Shown here: piece by piece, positions 1 to 8,576 of the stretch
Layout: each line of letters opens with the position of its first letter
Position numbering within the stretch: the stretch's first letter is position 1
Assembly: GCA_015493675.1 (NCBI GenBank)
Contig: WGCR01000618.1
Coordinates: 1-12,744, forward strand
Length of the DNA stretch: 12,744 nucleotides
Reading direction: 5' to 3'
DNA from: Anaerolineae bacterium
Lineage (GTDB): Bacteria; Chloroflexota; Anaerolineae; J102
Position numbers and translations under genes: made by a program
Notes under the pieces: model-generated
The model's input: the letters and a program-made list of their open reading frames with translations, nothing else
What the model was told of the DNA's origin: nothing
Database searches by the model: none

Positions 1-2736
1 GGCGTTGCTCGGTTGCAGGGCCGAGAGCTGTGGCGCTCCCATGACCGGCGCCGACATCAGTTGCGACTTGGTGGAAACCATCTTGAAGGGCCATTCGGAG
101 GGCGGATATTTGTCCGCGATGGGCGTTTCATCGGCAAAGACCGGCTCCCGCCAGGTGGGAACGCCGATAAAGCGCTTGCCCGTCATGCTGTTGCGAGTCG
201 TGCCCAGCTTCTCATTGTATATCTGCATGGGCTTGCCAAAGCGGTGCGCCAGGAATTCGCCCTGGTAGGAATGCTTTTCATCCTCGAAGCGGCCGCCCCG
301 GACCAGCACGTAGCCGACCTTGCGCTGCTCTTCCGGCTTCAGCACAGCGGTCACTTTGTCCCAAATGCGCTCAACGCCGGTCAGTTGCAATTCTTCATCC
401 GAGACATCGGGCACAGGCTCTTTGTCAAAGGCGGTGTTGGCGTTCATGCGCAGGAACCAGTCTTCGGGATGGTTGAGCGGATGCCAGTTGTCGTCCGCAT
501 CGGGAATAGCCTTGTCGCCAAAGCCGGGCAGCCCCATTTTTTTGGCCACGGCAATGAAGAAACTTTCCATGCAGATGGGATCGCCATCGGGCGTTTTTTC
601 TATGGGGGGCTCCACCACGGGCCAACGCACCGAATTCACTTTGGTCAGGTAAGCGGCCCAGGGATGCGCCGTGCCCCAGGTCTCGTAAAGGACGGTGTCG
701 GGCACGATGTAGTCGGCAAAGGCGCTGGTTTCATTGATGAAGGGATCGATGGAGATGATCAGCGGCACTCGCTTGGGATCAGCCATGGCTTCTTTGGCGG
801 TCTCGAAAAGCCCCGCCTGCCCGTATAAGGGATTCGTATTCCAGAACATGAGGGCCTTGATGGGATAGGGATAGCCGCTGAGAGCGCCGTTGAGATATTC
901 GGGCTGGATCGCCATGGAGAAGGGATACCAGGGCGCTTGGGCGGGATAGGGATTCTGGCCCGCTTCCTTCTTTTTCTTGAACTCGGTGGTCTTTTCGTAG
1001 GGGAAGCCGCGACGGCTGATGCGCACGCCCTTGGGCTTGACTTTGCCCTTGAATTTGACCAGGTTGTAGCGCGGGCCTTTGCCCACATCCGTGTAATGAC
1101 CGCCGCCGGTGCTGCTGCCGCCCTTCCAGTTGAGATTGCCCACCATTGCATTGAGCATGACGATAGCATAGGCGGTGTAAAAACCGGTACTGTGCATGGT
1201 GCCGCCGTGGCAATCGGCTACCGCTTTGCGGCCATGGCTGGTGAATTCATCAGCCAGCTCGATGATGGTGGCTTCGGGGATGCCGCACCCGGCGCTGTAT
1301 TCGGCCAATGTGTGTTTTGCGGCCTCCTCTTTGAGCAGTTGCAAGCTGCTCTTGACCGCTACGCTTTCGCCTTCGATCTCCACGACGCCATCGTAGAAGA
1401 GCACTGCCGGGCCCGTGGCCTGGGTGTGGGCCGCAGGCTGCTGGCTGGCTTCATCGATGACGACAAAGGTGTCCTTCTCGCCCTCTTCGGCCAACCCCAA
1501 CTGGGAGCCGCGCAGGAACTTGCCGAAATCGGGCCGACTTTCATCCACAATGACGAGATGGGTGGCGTTGGACCAACTGGGTTCGCCCGCGGCTTTGGCC
1601 ACATCGGCGTTGGGTTGGGCCAGGAAGTGGGCGTTGTAGCGTTCGTTTTCCAGAATCCAGCGGATCATGCCCATAGCCAGCGCCGCATCCGTCCCCGGAT
1701 TTACCGGAATCCAGCGGCTGCGGGCGCCCGCAGCGATGCTATCGGAATTGGTCAGCACCGGATCGACGACGACATAGCTCATATTGCCATCGCTGCGGCC
1801 TTCGGCCACCATCTTGCCCGAGCGCTTGAAGGGGTTGCCGGCATTGGCGGGAGCGGTGCCGATGGTGAGCAGAAATTCGGTGTTCTTGAAATCGGGCTTG
1901 AGATGCGGGTACTTCTTCCAGTCATCCAGCAACGCAGCATAACCGGCGCGCATAGAAAGGCCACAATTGCCGCGGTGGCCTGTGAAGTTGATGCTGCCAA
2001 AGGAGAGCACCGAGAAACGCTTGGCAAAGGAGAGGCGACCTTCTTTGAAGCCACCCACAAAGGCCAATTGATTCACTTTCGGGCCCAATTCCGGCGCGTT
2101 GGGATCAATGGGCGTTTCCAGGTCGCGAATGGTGCGCAAGCCGTCCACATGGCCCTCGCCAAACAGATCGCCGCCCTCCACCACCTCTTCCACCAGTTGC
2201 TCGAAGGAAATGGGCTCCCATTTGCCCTCGCCCCGTTTTCCCGCCCGCTTCAGGGGCGTCAGCACCCGGTAAGGATCATAAAGCTTATCCAAAACCGCGT
2301 TGCCGCGTCCGCAAGCGGTGGAGCGATGCTTCATGCCTTTGTCCTGATAGGCGCTGAGCATCTGGTAACTTTCTTTGATGGGCGTTTGATAATCCAGGAA
2401 GGGATCGGCGGAGAGAATATGGTAGGGATTGCCGCTCACGCGCAGCACCTTGCCCGTCTTCTTATCCACCCGCACCCGCACGCCGCATAGCGTCGTGCAG
2501 CCCACACACACGGTGTTGGCAATGTATTGATCGGGATTGGGCGTCACTTCGCCGGTCTGGCGATCGACGATGAACTCAGGCTTGGGAGCATTCCCGGCCA
2601 GATGATCCAGAGGATGCTCGCCGGCCCACCAGCCTTTGCTGACGCCTTTCAATGTGCTGGCATAGCCCACGCCGAAGACGGTAAGAGAGCCGGCCGCGGC
2701 CATGGCTTTGATAAAATCACGGCGATTGAGGGTCAT
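1..2736 (-). CDS. ttrA: Tetrathionate reductase-like molybdopterin subunit A (C-terminus off window)
   Basis: Catalytic subunit of a molybdopterin oxidoreductase that would reduce tetrathionate, or a related oxyanion, outside the membrane. The frame is open from the ATG at 2736 to base 1, giving 912 codons; TtrA proteins are usually about 1000 residues, so roughly the last tenth is missing. Seen: a twin-arginine motif (NRRDFIKA, residues 4-11); a 4Fe-4S site C77-x2-C80-x3-C84 with C142; C258 in HRGNCGLSMR as probable molybdenum ligand; EGGDLFGEGHVDGLR, NAGNPFKR and DCHGGTMHSTGFY, which match my memory of the TtrA clade. The ATG overlaps the stop of the membrane subunit gene (ATGA, 2736-2733), so translation is coupled. 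No frameshift was seen. ArrA and SrrA are close relatives; the substrate is inferred from sequence feel and B-C-A order. Confidence 0.78.
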   Translation of the reverse strand, partial: MTLNRRDFIKAMAAAGSLTVFGVGYASTLKGVSKGWWAGEHPLDHLAGNAPKPEFIVDRQTGEVTPNPDQYIANTVCVGCTTLCGVRVRVDKKTGKVLRVSGNPYHILSADPFLDYQTPIKESYQMLSAYQDKGMKHRSTACGRGNAVLDKLYDPYRVLTPLKRAGKRGEGKWEPISFEQLVEEVVEGGDLFGEGHVDGLRTIRDLETPIDPNAPELGPKVNQLAFVGGFKEGRLSFAKRFSVLSFGSINFTGHRGNCGLSMRAGYAALLDDWKKYPHLKPDFKNTEFLLTIGTAPANAGNPFKRSGKMVAEGRSDGNMSYVVVDPVLTNSDSIAAGARSRWIPVNPGTDAALAMGMIRWILENERYNAHFLAQPNADVAKAAGEPSWSNATHLVIVDESRPDFGKFLRGSQLGLAEEGEKDTFVVIDEASQQPAAHTQATGPAVLFYDGVVEIEGESVAVKSSLQLLKEEAAKHTLAEYSAGCGIPEATIIELADEFTSHGRKAVADCHGGTMHSTGFYTAYAIVMLNAMVGNLNWKGGSSTGGGHYTDVGKGPRYNLVKFKGKVKPKGVRISRRGFPYEKTTEFKKKKEAGQNPYPAQAPWYPFSMAIQPEYLNGALSGYPYPIKALMFWNTNPLYGQAGLFETAKEAMADPKRVPLIISIDPFINETSAFADYIVPDTVLYETWGTAHPWAAYLTKVNSVRWPVVEPPIEKTPDGDPICMESFFIAVAKKMGLPGFGDKAIPDADDNWHPLNHPEDWFLRMNANTAFDKEPVPDVSDEELQLTGVERIWDKVTAVLKPEEQRKVGYVLVRGGRFEDEKHSYQGEFLAHRFGKPMQIYNEKLGTTRNSMTGKRFIGVPTWREPVFADETPIADKYPPSEWPFKMVSTKSQLMSAPVMGAPQLSALQPSNA

Positions 2737-3929
2737 TGTGCGCCTCCTTCAGCTAAAATGGCAGATTGTTCGGTAACGTCAGTTTCGATCTCCATCTCAT
2801 CATTGCTACGCCAGGGCAGGAACCAGGTGAAGAGGATAAAGAGAAATATCCAGAAGGCCCAATTGGCGACAACTTCCATCACGCCCTTGCTTCCCCAAAG
2901 GGGAGGCGAGTAATGATAGAAGCCCGCACCGGTTTTGGGGATTTCCTGGCCGCCGATGACGGTGTTCCAGCGGAAAAGCCACACGCCCGCCACCGTGACC
3001 AGGGCCGAGAGAATGAGCAAGGGGCGAATGCGGCGCAAGGCCGGGATGAGCATGACGATGGCCGGGATCACCAGGGCGATGAGCATCTCGACGATCACCG
3101 TGTCTACGAAATGATCCACGAACATGAATTGGATGACATCCTGGTAAGAACCGTAGGAATAGAAGAAGCCGATGCTGTACCAAAACAGGCGAATGGTCAG
3201 ATCGGTGAGAATCGTCCAGCCCAGAAGCACGGCCAGACGGTCGATCAGCTTCCAGGGAATGCGCCCCTGGTCATCGCGCACCATCAGCCAGGTGAGAATG
3301 AGCATGAAGGCGATGCCGCTGACCATGGCCGAGACCAGGAAGGTAATGGGCATGAGGGGTGTGTGCCACAGGGGGCGGGCCCGCACCACGCCCAGGATGT
3401 AGCCAGTGTAGCCATGGACGGCAATGGCGAAGGGAATGCCAATCGCGCCCAAAAGATAACTCCACTTGTGATCCCGCTTTTCGGTTTGGGCGGTCACCTG
3501 GTCATTGCCCAATGCCAGCCAGGTATAGAGCTTTTTCATGCCTCCCGAAGCTTTTTGGGCTTTACGGGCGAAACCGGCCCGAAACGCAAAAATGCCTTCC
3601 AGCAAAATAAGCAGGGGATAAGTCGTGAGCAGAAAACTGCCCCAGCTCATGGGCGAAGTGGCGTGGGTATGGTAGAAAAGGGAGTAGAATCTTCCTTGTT
3701 GTCCCAGATCGGCAATAAGATTCAGCGGGGCCGCCACCAACACCGTGAACGCCACGATCAGCGAAAGCTTGGCGATGGGGCGATAGTTTTCATCTCCAAA
3801 CACATACGTCAGGGCCGAGATCAGAAAGGCCGCAGCGCTAATGCCGGTGAAGAAGAAGTATTGCGGAATGACCAGACTCCAGTCGATGCCATGAATGGCG
3901 TTGATGATTTCTATGATATGAGGATTCAT
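2733..3929 (-). CDS. ttrC: NrfD/PsrC-family membrane subunit (TtrC-like)
   Basis: Integral membrane quinol dehydrogenase that anchors the reductase and passes electrons from the quinone pool to the Fe-S subunit. The 398 residues show about nine hydrophobic helices (roughly 21-43, 53-76, 95-117, 156-181, 192-216, 232-255, 272-298, 303-320, 354-373). The N-terminal IPQYFFFTGISAAAFLIS and the late RWNTVIGGQ motif are typical of NrfD/PsrC proteins. The C-terminal tail (about 374-398) is short, acidic and soluble. It lies between the Fe-S and molybdopterin genes and overlaps both by 4 bp (ATGA at 3929-3926 and 2736-2733). The family also serves polysulfide, thiosulfate and nitrite reductases, so the name depends on its neighbours. 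At 398 residues it is longer than my recollection of enterobacterial TtrC (about 340). Confidence 0.85.
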   Translation of the reverse strand: MNPHIIEIINAIHGIDWSLVIPQYFFFTGISAAAFLISALTYVFGDENYRPIAKLSLIVAFTVLVAAPLNLIADLGQQGRFYSLFYHTHATSPMSWGSFLLTTYPLLILLEGIFAFRAGFARKAQKASGGMKKLYTWLALGNDQVTAQTEKRDHKWSYLLGAIGIPFAIAVHGYTGYILGVVRARPLWHTPLMPITFLVSAMVSGIAFMLILTWLMVRDDQGRIPWKLIDRLAVLLGWTILTDLTIRLFWYSIGFFYSYGSYQDVIQFMFVDHFVDTVIVEMLIALVIPAIVMLIPALRRIRPLLILSALVTVAGVWLFRWNTVIGGQEIPKTGAGFYHYSPPLWGSKGVMEVVANWAFWIFLFILFTWFLPWRSNDEMEIETDVTEQSAILAEGGAQ

Positions 3930-4675
3930 AGTTGCGCTAACTCCTTTTGCAGCTCCTCTTCTGTCCAGGGAACGGGTTCTCCGTTGACTTTGGCTTGCAG
4001 ATATTCGCTCAACCCGATGTAGAAGACGCGCGGATCAGTGCCCATCTCCGGTTTCAGCACCTGGGTGGAGTGTTCACGCAGCAAACGGCTGATCTCGCTG
4101 TTGGGATCGTTAAGGTCGCCGAAGATGCGGGCTCCGCCCACACAGGTCTCGACGCACGCGGGCAACAGGCCCGCCTCGGTGCGGTGCACGCAGAAGTTGC
4201 ATTTGTCGGCGGTGTGGGTTTCGGGGTTGATGAAACGGGCGTCGTAGGGGCAGGCTTGCACGCAATAGCCACAGCCGATGCAGACCTCGTTATCGACCAC
4301 CACGATGCCGTCGTGGCGCTTGTAGGTGGCCTGGGTGGGGCACACCTCGACGCAGGGCGGGTTTTCGCAGTGATTGCAGAGACGGGGCAGGGTGGCGCGT
4401 CGGGCCGTATCCCCAAAATCGAGCTCATAGGTCGAGACAATGGTGCGGTGATAGCCCAACGGAACGTCGTTTTCCATGGAACAGGCGACGCTGCACGCCT
4501 GACAGCCGATGCACTTGCGCAGATCGATGAGCATTCCCCAGCGATGCGTGCTGTCGCTGGGATCATTAGGAGCGGCAGCCGTCGCTTCCTGCTTGGGGAT
4601 GACAGCCGCCGCAGATGCGGCTACGGCAGCGCCGCCCACGATGAATTTTAAAAATTCACGGCGGTCTGAATTCAT
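3926..4675 (-). CDS. ttrB: Four-cluster 4Fe-4S electron transfer subunit (TtrB-like)
   Basis: Carries electrons from the membrane quinol dehydrogenase to the molybdenum subunit. The 249 residues begin with a twin-arginine signal (SDRREFLKF, residues 3-11) and an alanine-rich hydrophobic stretch to about 34. Sixteen cysteines fall in four groups, enough for four 4Fe-4S clusters: C55/58/61/65, C100/103/108/112, C132/135/138/142 and C159/162/174/178. This is the PsrB/DmsB/NrfC/TtrB pattern. A Tat signal on both this and the catalytic subunit fits an externally facing enzyme. The start has a strong ribosome site (GGAGG, 4685-4681) 5 bases upstream. First gene of the three-gene operon; its stop overlaps the start of ttrC by 4 bp. 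Confidence 0.87.
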   Translation of the reverse strand: MNSDRREFLKFIVGGAAVAASAAAVIPKQEATAAAPNDPSDSTHRWGMLIDLRKCIGCQACSVACSMENDVPLGYHRTIVSTYELDFGDTARRATLPRLCNHCENPPCVEVCPTQATYKRHDGIVVVDNEVCIGCGYCVQACPYDARFINPETHTADKCNFCVHRTEAGLLPACVETCVGGARIFGDLNDPNSEISRLLREHSTQVLKPEMGTDPRVFYIGLSEYLQAKVNGEPVPWTEEELQKELAQL

Positions 4676-4741
4676 ACCTTCCTCCTTTTTGAATGGAATG
4701 AGGGCCGATTATTTTGCAGAACAGATGCTAACTCACTCTTT

Positions 4742-4771
4742 ATTGTAATCCTCCCCACTATCAGCCTTCTA
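4742..4771 (-). promoter_or_regulatory. Candidate ttrBCA promoter
   Basis: On the minus strand a TACAAT hexamer (4747-4742) matches the -10 consensus in five of six bases and lies about 65 bases upstream of the ttrB start. At a 17-base spacing the -35 position (4770-4765) reads AGAAGG, which has no resemblance to TTGACA. A good -10 with no -35 is what an activator-dependent promoter looks like and would suit control by the adjacent response regulator. Base pattern only; no experimental start is known. Confidence 0.4.
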
Positions 4772-4815
4772 AACAACCCCGCCCTACGTCTAAAAATTTT
4801 CTATAAATTCCCCTA

Positions 4816-4832
4816 TTCCGGACAAGCCGGAA
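4816..4832. promoter_or_regulatory. Palindrome TTCCGG-N5-CCGGAA upstream of ttrB (possible operator)
   Basis: A perfect 6-5-6 inverted repeat centred about 80-90 bases upstream of the likely ttrBCA transcription start. Its place between sensor genes and target operon suits a regulator site. OmpR-family regulators more often bind direct repeats, so it could instead belong to another regulator or be a small hairpin. The adjoining A-run on the plus strand (4834-4841) means that on the minus strand the T-run comes before the hairpin, so it is not a terminator for minus-strand transcripts. Confidence 0.3.
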
Positions 4833-4922
4833 CCAAAAAAGAAAGATCTCACGCGAAGTCGCCAAGGCGCTAAGTTTTTCTTTGCCTCTTTCTCTCTTTG
4901 CGGCTCTGCGTCTTTGCGTGAG
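4833..4922 (-). terminator. 75-bp element with inverted ends, probable terminator of the sensor operon
   Basis: CTCACGCGAAG (4848-4858) and CTTTGCGTGAG (4912-4922) are inverted copies with one mismatch, enclosing a run of short CGCAAAG/GCCAAGG-like words. On the minus strand the structure begins 42 bases after the regulator stop and is followed by a T-rich stretch (ATCTTTCTTTTTT, 4846-4834), so it can fold into a long stem followed by a U-rich tail. The word pattern resembles dispersed intergenic repeats I recall from many bacterial genomes, so it may also be a mobile repeat reused as a terminator. The rest of the 289-bp gap (4676-4964) holds the ttrB promoter, ribosome site and palindrome. 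Confidence 0.42.
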
Positions 4923-4964
4923 GCATTTTCTTGCCCAGTCAGCAAAGACTTCATTGATACGGCG

Positions 4965-5663
4965 CTATCCCAGCCGCAGGCTGTACCCCACGCCCGGATA
5001 TGTGGCGATCTCGACGCTCTGGGCCTGACTCAGCTTCTGACGCAGACGCCCGATGTAGATGTGGAGATATTGATTGTTACCCCGATAGGCCTCACCCCAG
5101 ACCTGGGTAAGGAGGATGTCGTGGGTGAGCACCCGTTCGGCATTGCGCAGCAACAGCCCGAAAAGTTGGAATTCGGTGGGGGTGAGATGGATTTCCTCAC
5201 CTGCTATCCAAAGCTGATTGGAAGAAAAATCGACGTCGAGATCGCCATATCGAAAGCGTTTTTTCAGCAGGGGCTGCGGTTGCCCCTGGCTCGAAGCTCG
5301 ACGCAGCACGGCCCGCACCCGGGCCAGCAATTCTTGCAGGCCAAAAGGTTTGGTCAGGTAATCGTCGACGCCGCTATCCAGCAGCTCCACCTTCTTGCTT
5401 TCATCGCCCAGGGCGCTGAGCACGATGATGGGCGTATTGCTGACGCTCCGCACTTCCCGCGCCACGTGCAGACCATCCACTTTGGGCATCATCAGATCCA
5501 GGATGATGAGATCGGGCATTTGCGCGGCAAGCATTTCCAGCGCAGCCTGACCATCCTGCGCCACGATCACCTCGTAACCGCGGGCCTTGAGGTTGGCGGA
5601 AACGAATTTGATCAAGCTGCGATCATCATCGACGAGGAGAATGCGGGTTTTCGTGGGGGACAT
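4965..5663 (-). CDS. OmpR/KdpE-type response regulator
   Basis: DNA-binding output of the two-component system, probably activating the ttrBCA operon that starts 289 bp downstream. I prefer the ATG at 5663, giving 232 residues; an in-frame TTG at 5669 overlaps the kinase stop by 4 bp and is a possible alternative. Numbering from that TTG, the receiver domain (about 8-120) has acidic D14-D16, phospho-acceptor D58 in DLIILDLMMP, S85 and K107. The C-terminal winged helix (about 140-232) has HLTPTEFQLFGLLL and YIGRLRQKL with a final GVGYSLRL, diagnostic of the OmpR class. Enterobacterial TtrR is, as I recall it, LuxR/FixJ-like, so this is a non-orthologous regulator. Its target is inferred from position. 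Confidence 0.9.
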   Translation of the reverse strand: MSPTKTRILLVDDDRSLIKFVSANLKARGYEVIVAQDGQAALEMLAAQMPDLIILDLMMPKVDGLHVAREVRSVSNTPIIVLSALGDESKKVELLDSGVDDYLTKPFGLQELLARVRAVLRRASSQGQPQPLLKKRFRYGDLDVDFSSNQLWIAGEEIHLTPTEFQLFGLLLRNAERVLTHDILLTQVWGEAYRGNNQYLHIYIGRLRQKLSQAQSVEIATYPGVGYSLRLG

Positions 5664-5665
5664 GA

Positions 5666-7516
5666 TCAATCGGTGAGGGGCGGTTCTGTTTCTGCAATAG
5701 GAAGCGTGAAGTGAAACATGGTTCCCTGGCCCGTCCGACTCTCGGCCCAGATGTGACCGCCGTGGGCCTCGACCAGCCCGCGGCAGATGGCCAGGCCCAG
5801 GCCAGCGCCAGGACTATCATTGTGCTCACCCCGGTAGAATCGCTCGAACAGATGGGGCAGTTCAGCGGAGGGGATGCCCGGGCCATCGTCGCAAAAATCG
5901 ATCTGGACGAAGTCGCCCTGGACGTGGGCGGAGAGGATTAGGGAGGAGCTCTCGGGGGTGTATTTTACGGCATTTTCGATCAAATTGCCCAAAACTTCGC
6001 TGATCCGTTCATGATCGGCGTACACCGGTGGCAAGTCGGGTGGCAGATCCACCTGCACGGTGCGTCCCGCCAACAGAGGCTGCCAGCGTTCGAGGGTGAT
6101 CTCAACAATGTGGGAGAGATGACAGGGATGAGGATGCAGACGCAAGGCGCCCGCTTCCAGTTGGGCCATATCCAGCAACTGATTCACCAAATCCCGCAGT
6201 TTATCCGCCTCGGTGACGATGGAGCGCAGGAAATCCTTCTGGGTGGCTTCATCCCAAACGACATCATCGGTGAGGAGCGTCTCGGCAAAGCCTTTGATGG
6301 AGGTCAGGGGCGTGCGCAGCTCGTGAGACACCGTCGCCAAAAAGGCGCTCTTCAGCCGATCCGCCTCTTTGGCCTGCTCCAGGGCGATTTGCAGTTCGGC
6401 TGTGCGCATCGCCACGCGGTTTTCCAGTTCCGTGGCGTATTGCTGGAGCTCAGTCACCATCTGATTGAACGCTTCGGCCAGTTGCCCGATCTCATCCTGA
6501 CGCTGGATGGCGCTGCGGCGGGCGAGATCGCCCTGGCCCACGGCCACCGCGTCGGCGGAAAGTTGCGTGATGGGATGGGTGACGCTGCGGGCGATGAACC
6601 AGCCGGGAATGGCGCTGGCGGCAATGGCCAGCAAAGCGCCCAAAAGCAGCCAGTAGAACAAGGTGCGGACAGGCGCCAGGGCCTCGGCCGCGGGTTGCTC
6701 CACCACCACCCACCAGTGCAATTCGGGAATGGCAATGGCGCTGCCCATTACCGGCCGCCCCCAGGCATCGGTGTAGCGGGCCGGAAGAGGCTCTCCCTGA
6801 CTCAAGTGTTCCCACAGAAATGACTTGTCGATGGTGAAATTGGCCAGCACCAGGCTGTAATCGGGATGCGCCAGGATGCGGCCCCTGGCATCCACGATGT
6901 ACATGACCCCTTTTTGGCCCACTTTGAAAGCGGTAACCTCATCCCAAAGCCCCCGCAGACTCATCACGCCCGCCAGATAGGCTTCGGGCGTGCGGGTGAG
7001 CGGATTCAAGCTGGGGACAAAAACGGTCAACAGGGGCTCGCCGTTTTCAGAAAGATAGACATCCCCCCAGCTCACGTTGCCCGCCTGCGCCTGGACAAAA
7101 GCTTTTTCTTCTCGCATATCGGTCAGGGCTTCGGGCGGAACCAGGCACATGCGTGAAACTCTGTTCTCTTCCTGGCCGCGGACATCCACCAGACTGATTT
7201 CCTGCACCAATGGCAGTTGATGCAGCAGATGACGGAGAGCGCGTTCATGATCGTCAGAGGAGCCATTCAGCCAATCGGGCGCGGCCGAGGCGGTTTGCAA
7301 GGTCGAGACCACATTATTCAGCCTGGTTTCGATGAGCAAAGCCGCCCGTTTGGTCATCTCCTGCTGGATGCCCCGGGCGCCATTCACCTGCTGAAAATAA
7401 AGGGTATAGAGGGAGAGCGCGGCCAAAGCCATCATGGGCAACAGCGCCGCCAACGCCGCCTGCACAATCATCCAGGTGTCCAGCCGTCGCCAACGGGCTG
7501 GAAGGCGTGGTTTCAT
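5666..7516 (-). CDS. Membrane sensor histidine kinase with extracytoplasmic Cache-like domain
   Basis: Senses a signal outside the membrane and phosphorylates the downstream regulator. The 616 residues show a first membrane helix (about 16-41), a large outside region (about 42-285) whose GQKGVMYIVDARGRILAHPDY segment is typical of dCache domains, a second helix (287-305), HAMP (about 306-358), a coiled-coil stretch (to about 390), HisKA with H398 in FLATVSHELRTPLTS, and HATPase_c with N-box NLIENAVKYT (511-520), DDGPGI (543-548) and GAGLGL (570-575). All catalytic boxes look intact. Its ATG overlaps the lipoprotein gene stop by 4 bp (7516-7513), so receptor and kinase are made together. The ligand is unknown; tetrathionate or another sulfur compound is inferred from context. 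Confidence 0.92.
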   Translation of the reverse strand: MKPRLPARWRRLDTWMIVQAALAALLPMMALAALSLYTLYFQQVNGARGIQQEMTKRAALLIETRLNNVVSTLQTASAAPDWLNGSSDDHERALRHLLHQLPLVQEISLVDVRGQEENRVSRMCLVPPEALTDMREEKAFVQAQAGNVSWGDVYLSENGEPLLTVFVPSLNPLTRTPEAYLAGVMSLRGLWDEVTAFKVGQKGVMYIVDARGRILAHPDYSLVLANFTIDKSFLWEHLSQGEPLPARYTDAWGRPVMGSAIAIPELHWWVVVEQPAAEALAPVRTLFYWLLLGALLAIAASAIPGWFIARSVTHPITQLSADAVAVGQGDLARRSAIQRQDEIGQLAEAFNQMVTELQQYATELENRVAMRTAELQIALEQAKEADRLKSAFLATVSHELRTPLTSIKGFAETLLTDDVVWDEATQKDFLRSIVTEADKLRDLVNQLLDMAQLEAGALRLHPHPCHLSHIVEITLERWQPLLAGRTVQVDLPPDLPPVYADHERISEVLGNLIENAVKYTPESSSLILSAHVQGDFVQIDFCDDGPGIPSAELPHLFERFYRGEHNDSPGAGLGLAICRGLVEAHGGHIWAESRTGQGTMFHFTLPIAETEPPLTD

Positions 7517-8538
7517 GGCGAGACTCCGGGCGTCGCTGGAGACGACGGAAATATCTTGTCCGCCAAACTGACTGTATCGACATCCACAGGCAGCGCCATG
7601 TCATCGATAACTTGCAGATTGATGCTGAATTCGGGGGTGTCCGGGAACTCGATGGGGATGTCGCCGGCGGGCACGCCGCTGAGCACTTTATCCACCAGCC
7701 GCGCCGCCTGATAGCCCATGCTCTGAAAGGAGGCGCCGTACGCGGCCAGGCCGCCGGCGGCCACGATGTCCTGATTCAGGCCGATGACCGGAATGCGGGC
7801 GCGGGTGGCCGCGGGCAAAAGCGTGGTGGTCAGGGCGTTTTCCAGGGTGAAGCTGGGGGTGACGAGGATGGCATCCGCCTCATCCGGCTGCAAGGAGGCG
7901 GCAAACGCTTCCAGATCGGCGACGCTATCGATGGCCCGCGGCAACAGAGTCAGCCCCAGATACGGAGCGGCCCACTGGGCCTTGGCCAGCGCCGCCTGGC
8001 TGGGCACAATATCCGAGCTGTACAGCACCAGCACCCGGCGGGCGTCGGGCAGCAGCAGGGTGAGATACTCCAGACGCTTGCTGGTGATCTCGATGTAGCC
8101 GTTGTCGATGCCGGTCATGTTATGTCCCGGATGGCGAAAGCTATCCACGATGCCCCAATCCACGGTGTCGGCTACGCCGATGAACACGAGGGGAACCCCG
8201 CTGTCTTGCGCTTGTTTCTTCCCGATCTGCGTCTCGACGCCGCCCAGGGTGATGAGGAGGTCGGGATGGGTCGCCAGGGCTTGTTGCACCAGCCCCGGCA
8301 GGCGTTCGCCGTGATTTTCGGCATTGTACACGGTGATGAACAGATTTTCGTCGGGCCGATAACCGCGATCGATGAGCCCCTGGCGCAGGCTTTCGTCCTT
8401 GACCAACCGCGACTGGCCCGAGGCGATGACAGCCAGATGGTATTCGGGTTCAGGCGCGGCCGGGCCAGTGCAACCTGTGAGCGTGACAAGAAGCAGCCCC
8501 GTCAAAAGGAGGAATGTAATCTGAAATCGGTGAGGCAT
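7513..8538 (-). CDS. ABC-type substrate-binding lipoprotein (PF04392-like), probable sensor partner
   Basis: A secreted lipoprotein of the ABC_sub_bind (TrpX-like) type. I start it at the ATG at 8538 because that gives a clean lipoprotein signal: MPHRF, a hydrophobic core, then lipobox L20-T21-G22-C23. The frame is open upstream to 8661, but that extension is charged and runs into the transposase fragment on the same strand. A GGAG lies about 12 bases before the ATG, which is rather far. The mature part has the expected two-lobe features (LAVIASGQSRLVKDESLRQG, LLITLGGVETQIGKK, AILVTPSFTLEN, IPVIGLNQDIVAAGG). No permease or ATPase gene lies nearby, and it is coupled by ATGA to a histidine kinase, so a role in signal capture rather than import is likely. 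341 residues. Confidence 0.85.
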   Translation of the reverse strand: MPHRFQITFLLLTGLLLVTLTGCTGPAAPEPEYHLAVIASGQSRLVKDESLRQGLIDRGYRPDENLFITVYNAENHGERLPGLVQQALATHPDLLITLGGVETQIGKKQAQDSGVPLVFIGVADTVDWGIVDSFRHPGHNMTGIDNGYIEITSKRLEYLTLLLPDARRVLVLYSSDIVPSQAALAKAQWAAPYLGLTLLPRAIDSVADLEAFAASLQPDEADAILVTPSFTLENALTTTLLPAATRARIPVIGLNQDIVAAGGLAAYGASFQSMGYQAARLVDKVLSGVPAGDIPIEFPDTPEFSINLQVIDDMALPVDVDTVSLADKIFPSSPATPGVSP

Positions 8539-8576
8539 AAAGGAAGAAGGCTCCGCAAACCGGGTGAGGGAAGAGT

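Noticed and set aside
2462..2470. TTATCCACC, one base off a DnaA box
   Set aside because: A single near-match inside the molybdopterin gene coding strand region with no cluster; expected by chance.
937..2490. Long plus-strand open frame of about 517 codons opposite the molybdopterin subunit
   Set aside because: It lies wholly on the opposite strand of a gene with intact Tat, Fe-S and molybdenum motifs; its product is low-complexity and matches nothing I know. Long antisense frames are common in GC-rich genes.
2766..4022. Plus-strand open frame opposite the NrfD-type gene
   Set aside because: Shadow of a clear nine-helix membrane protein gene; the product is rich in His, Gly and Asp with no domain.
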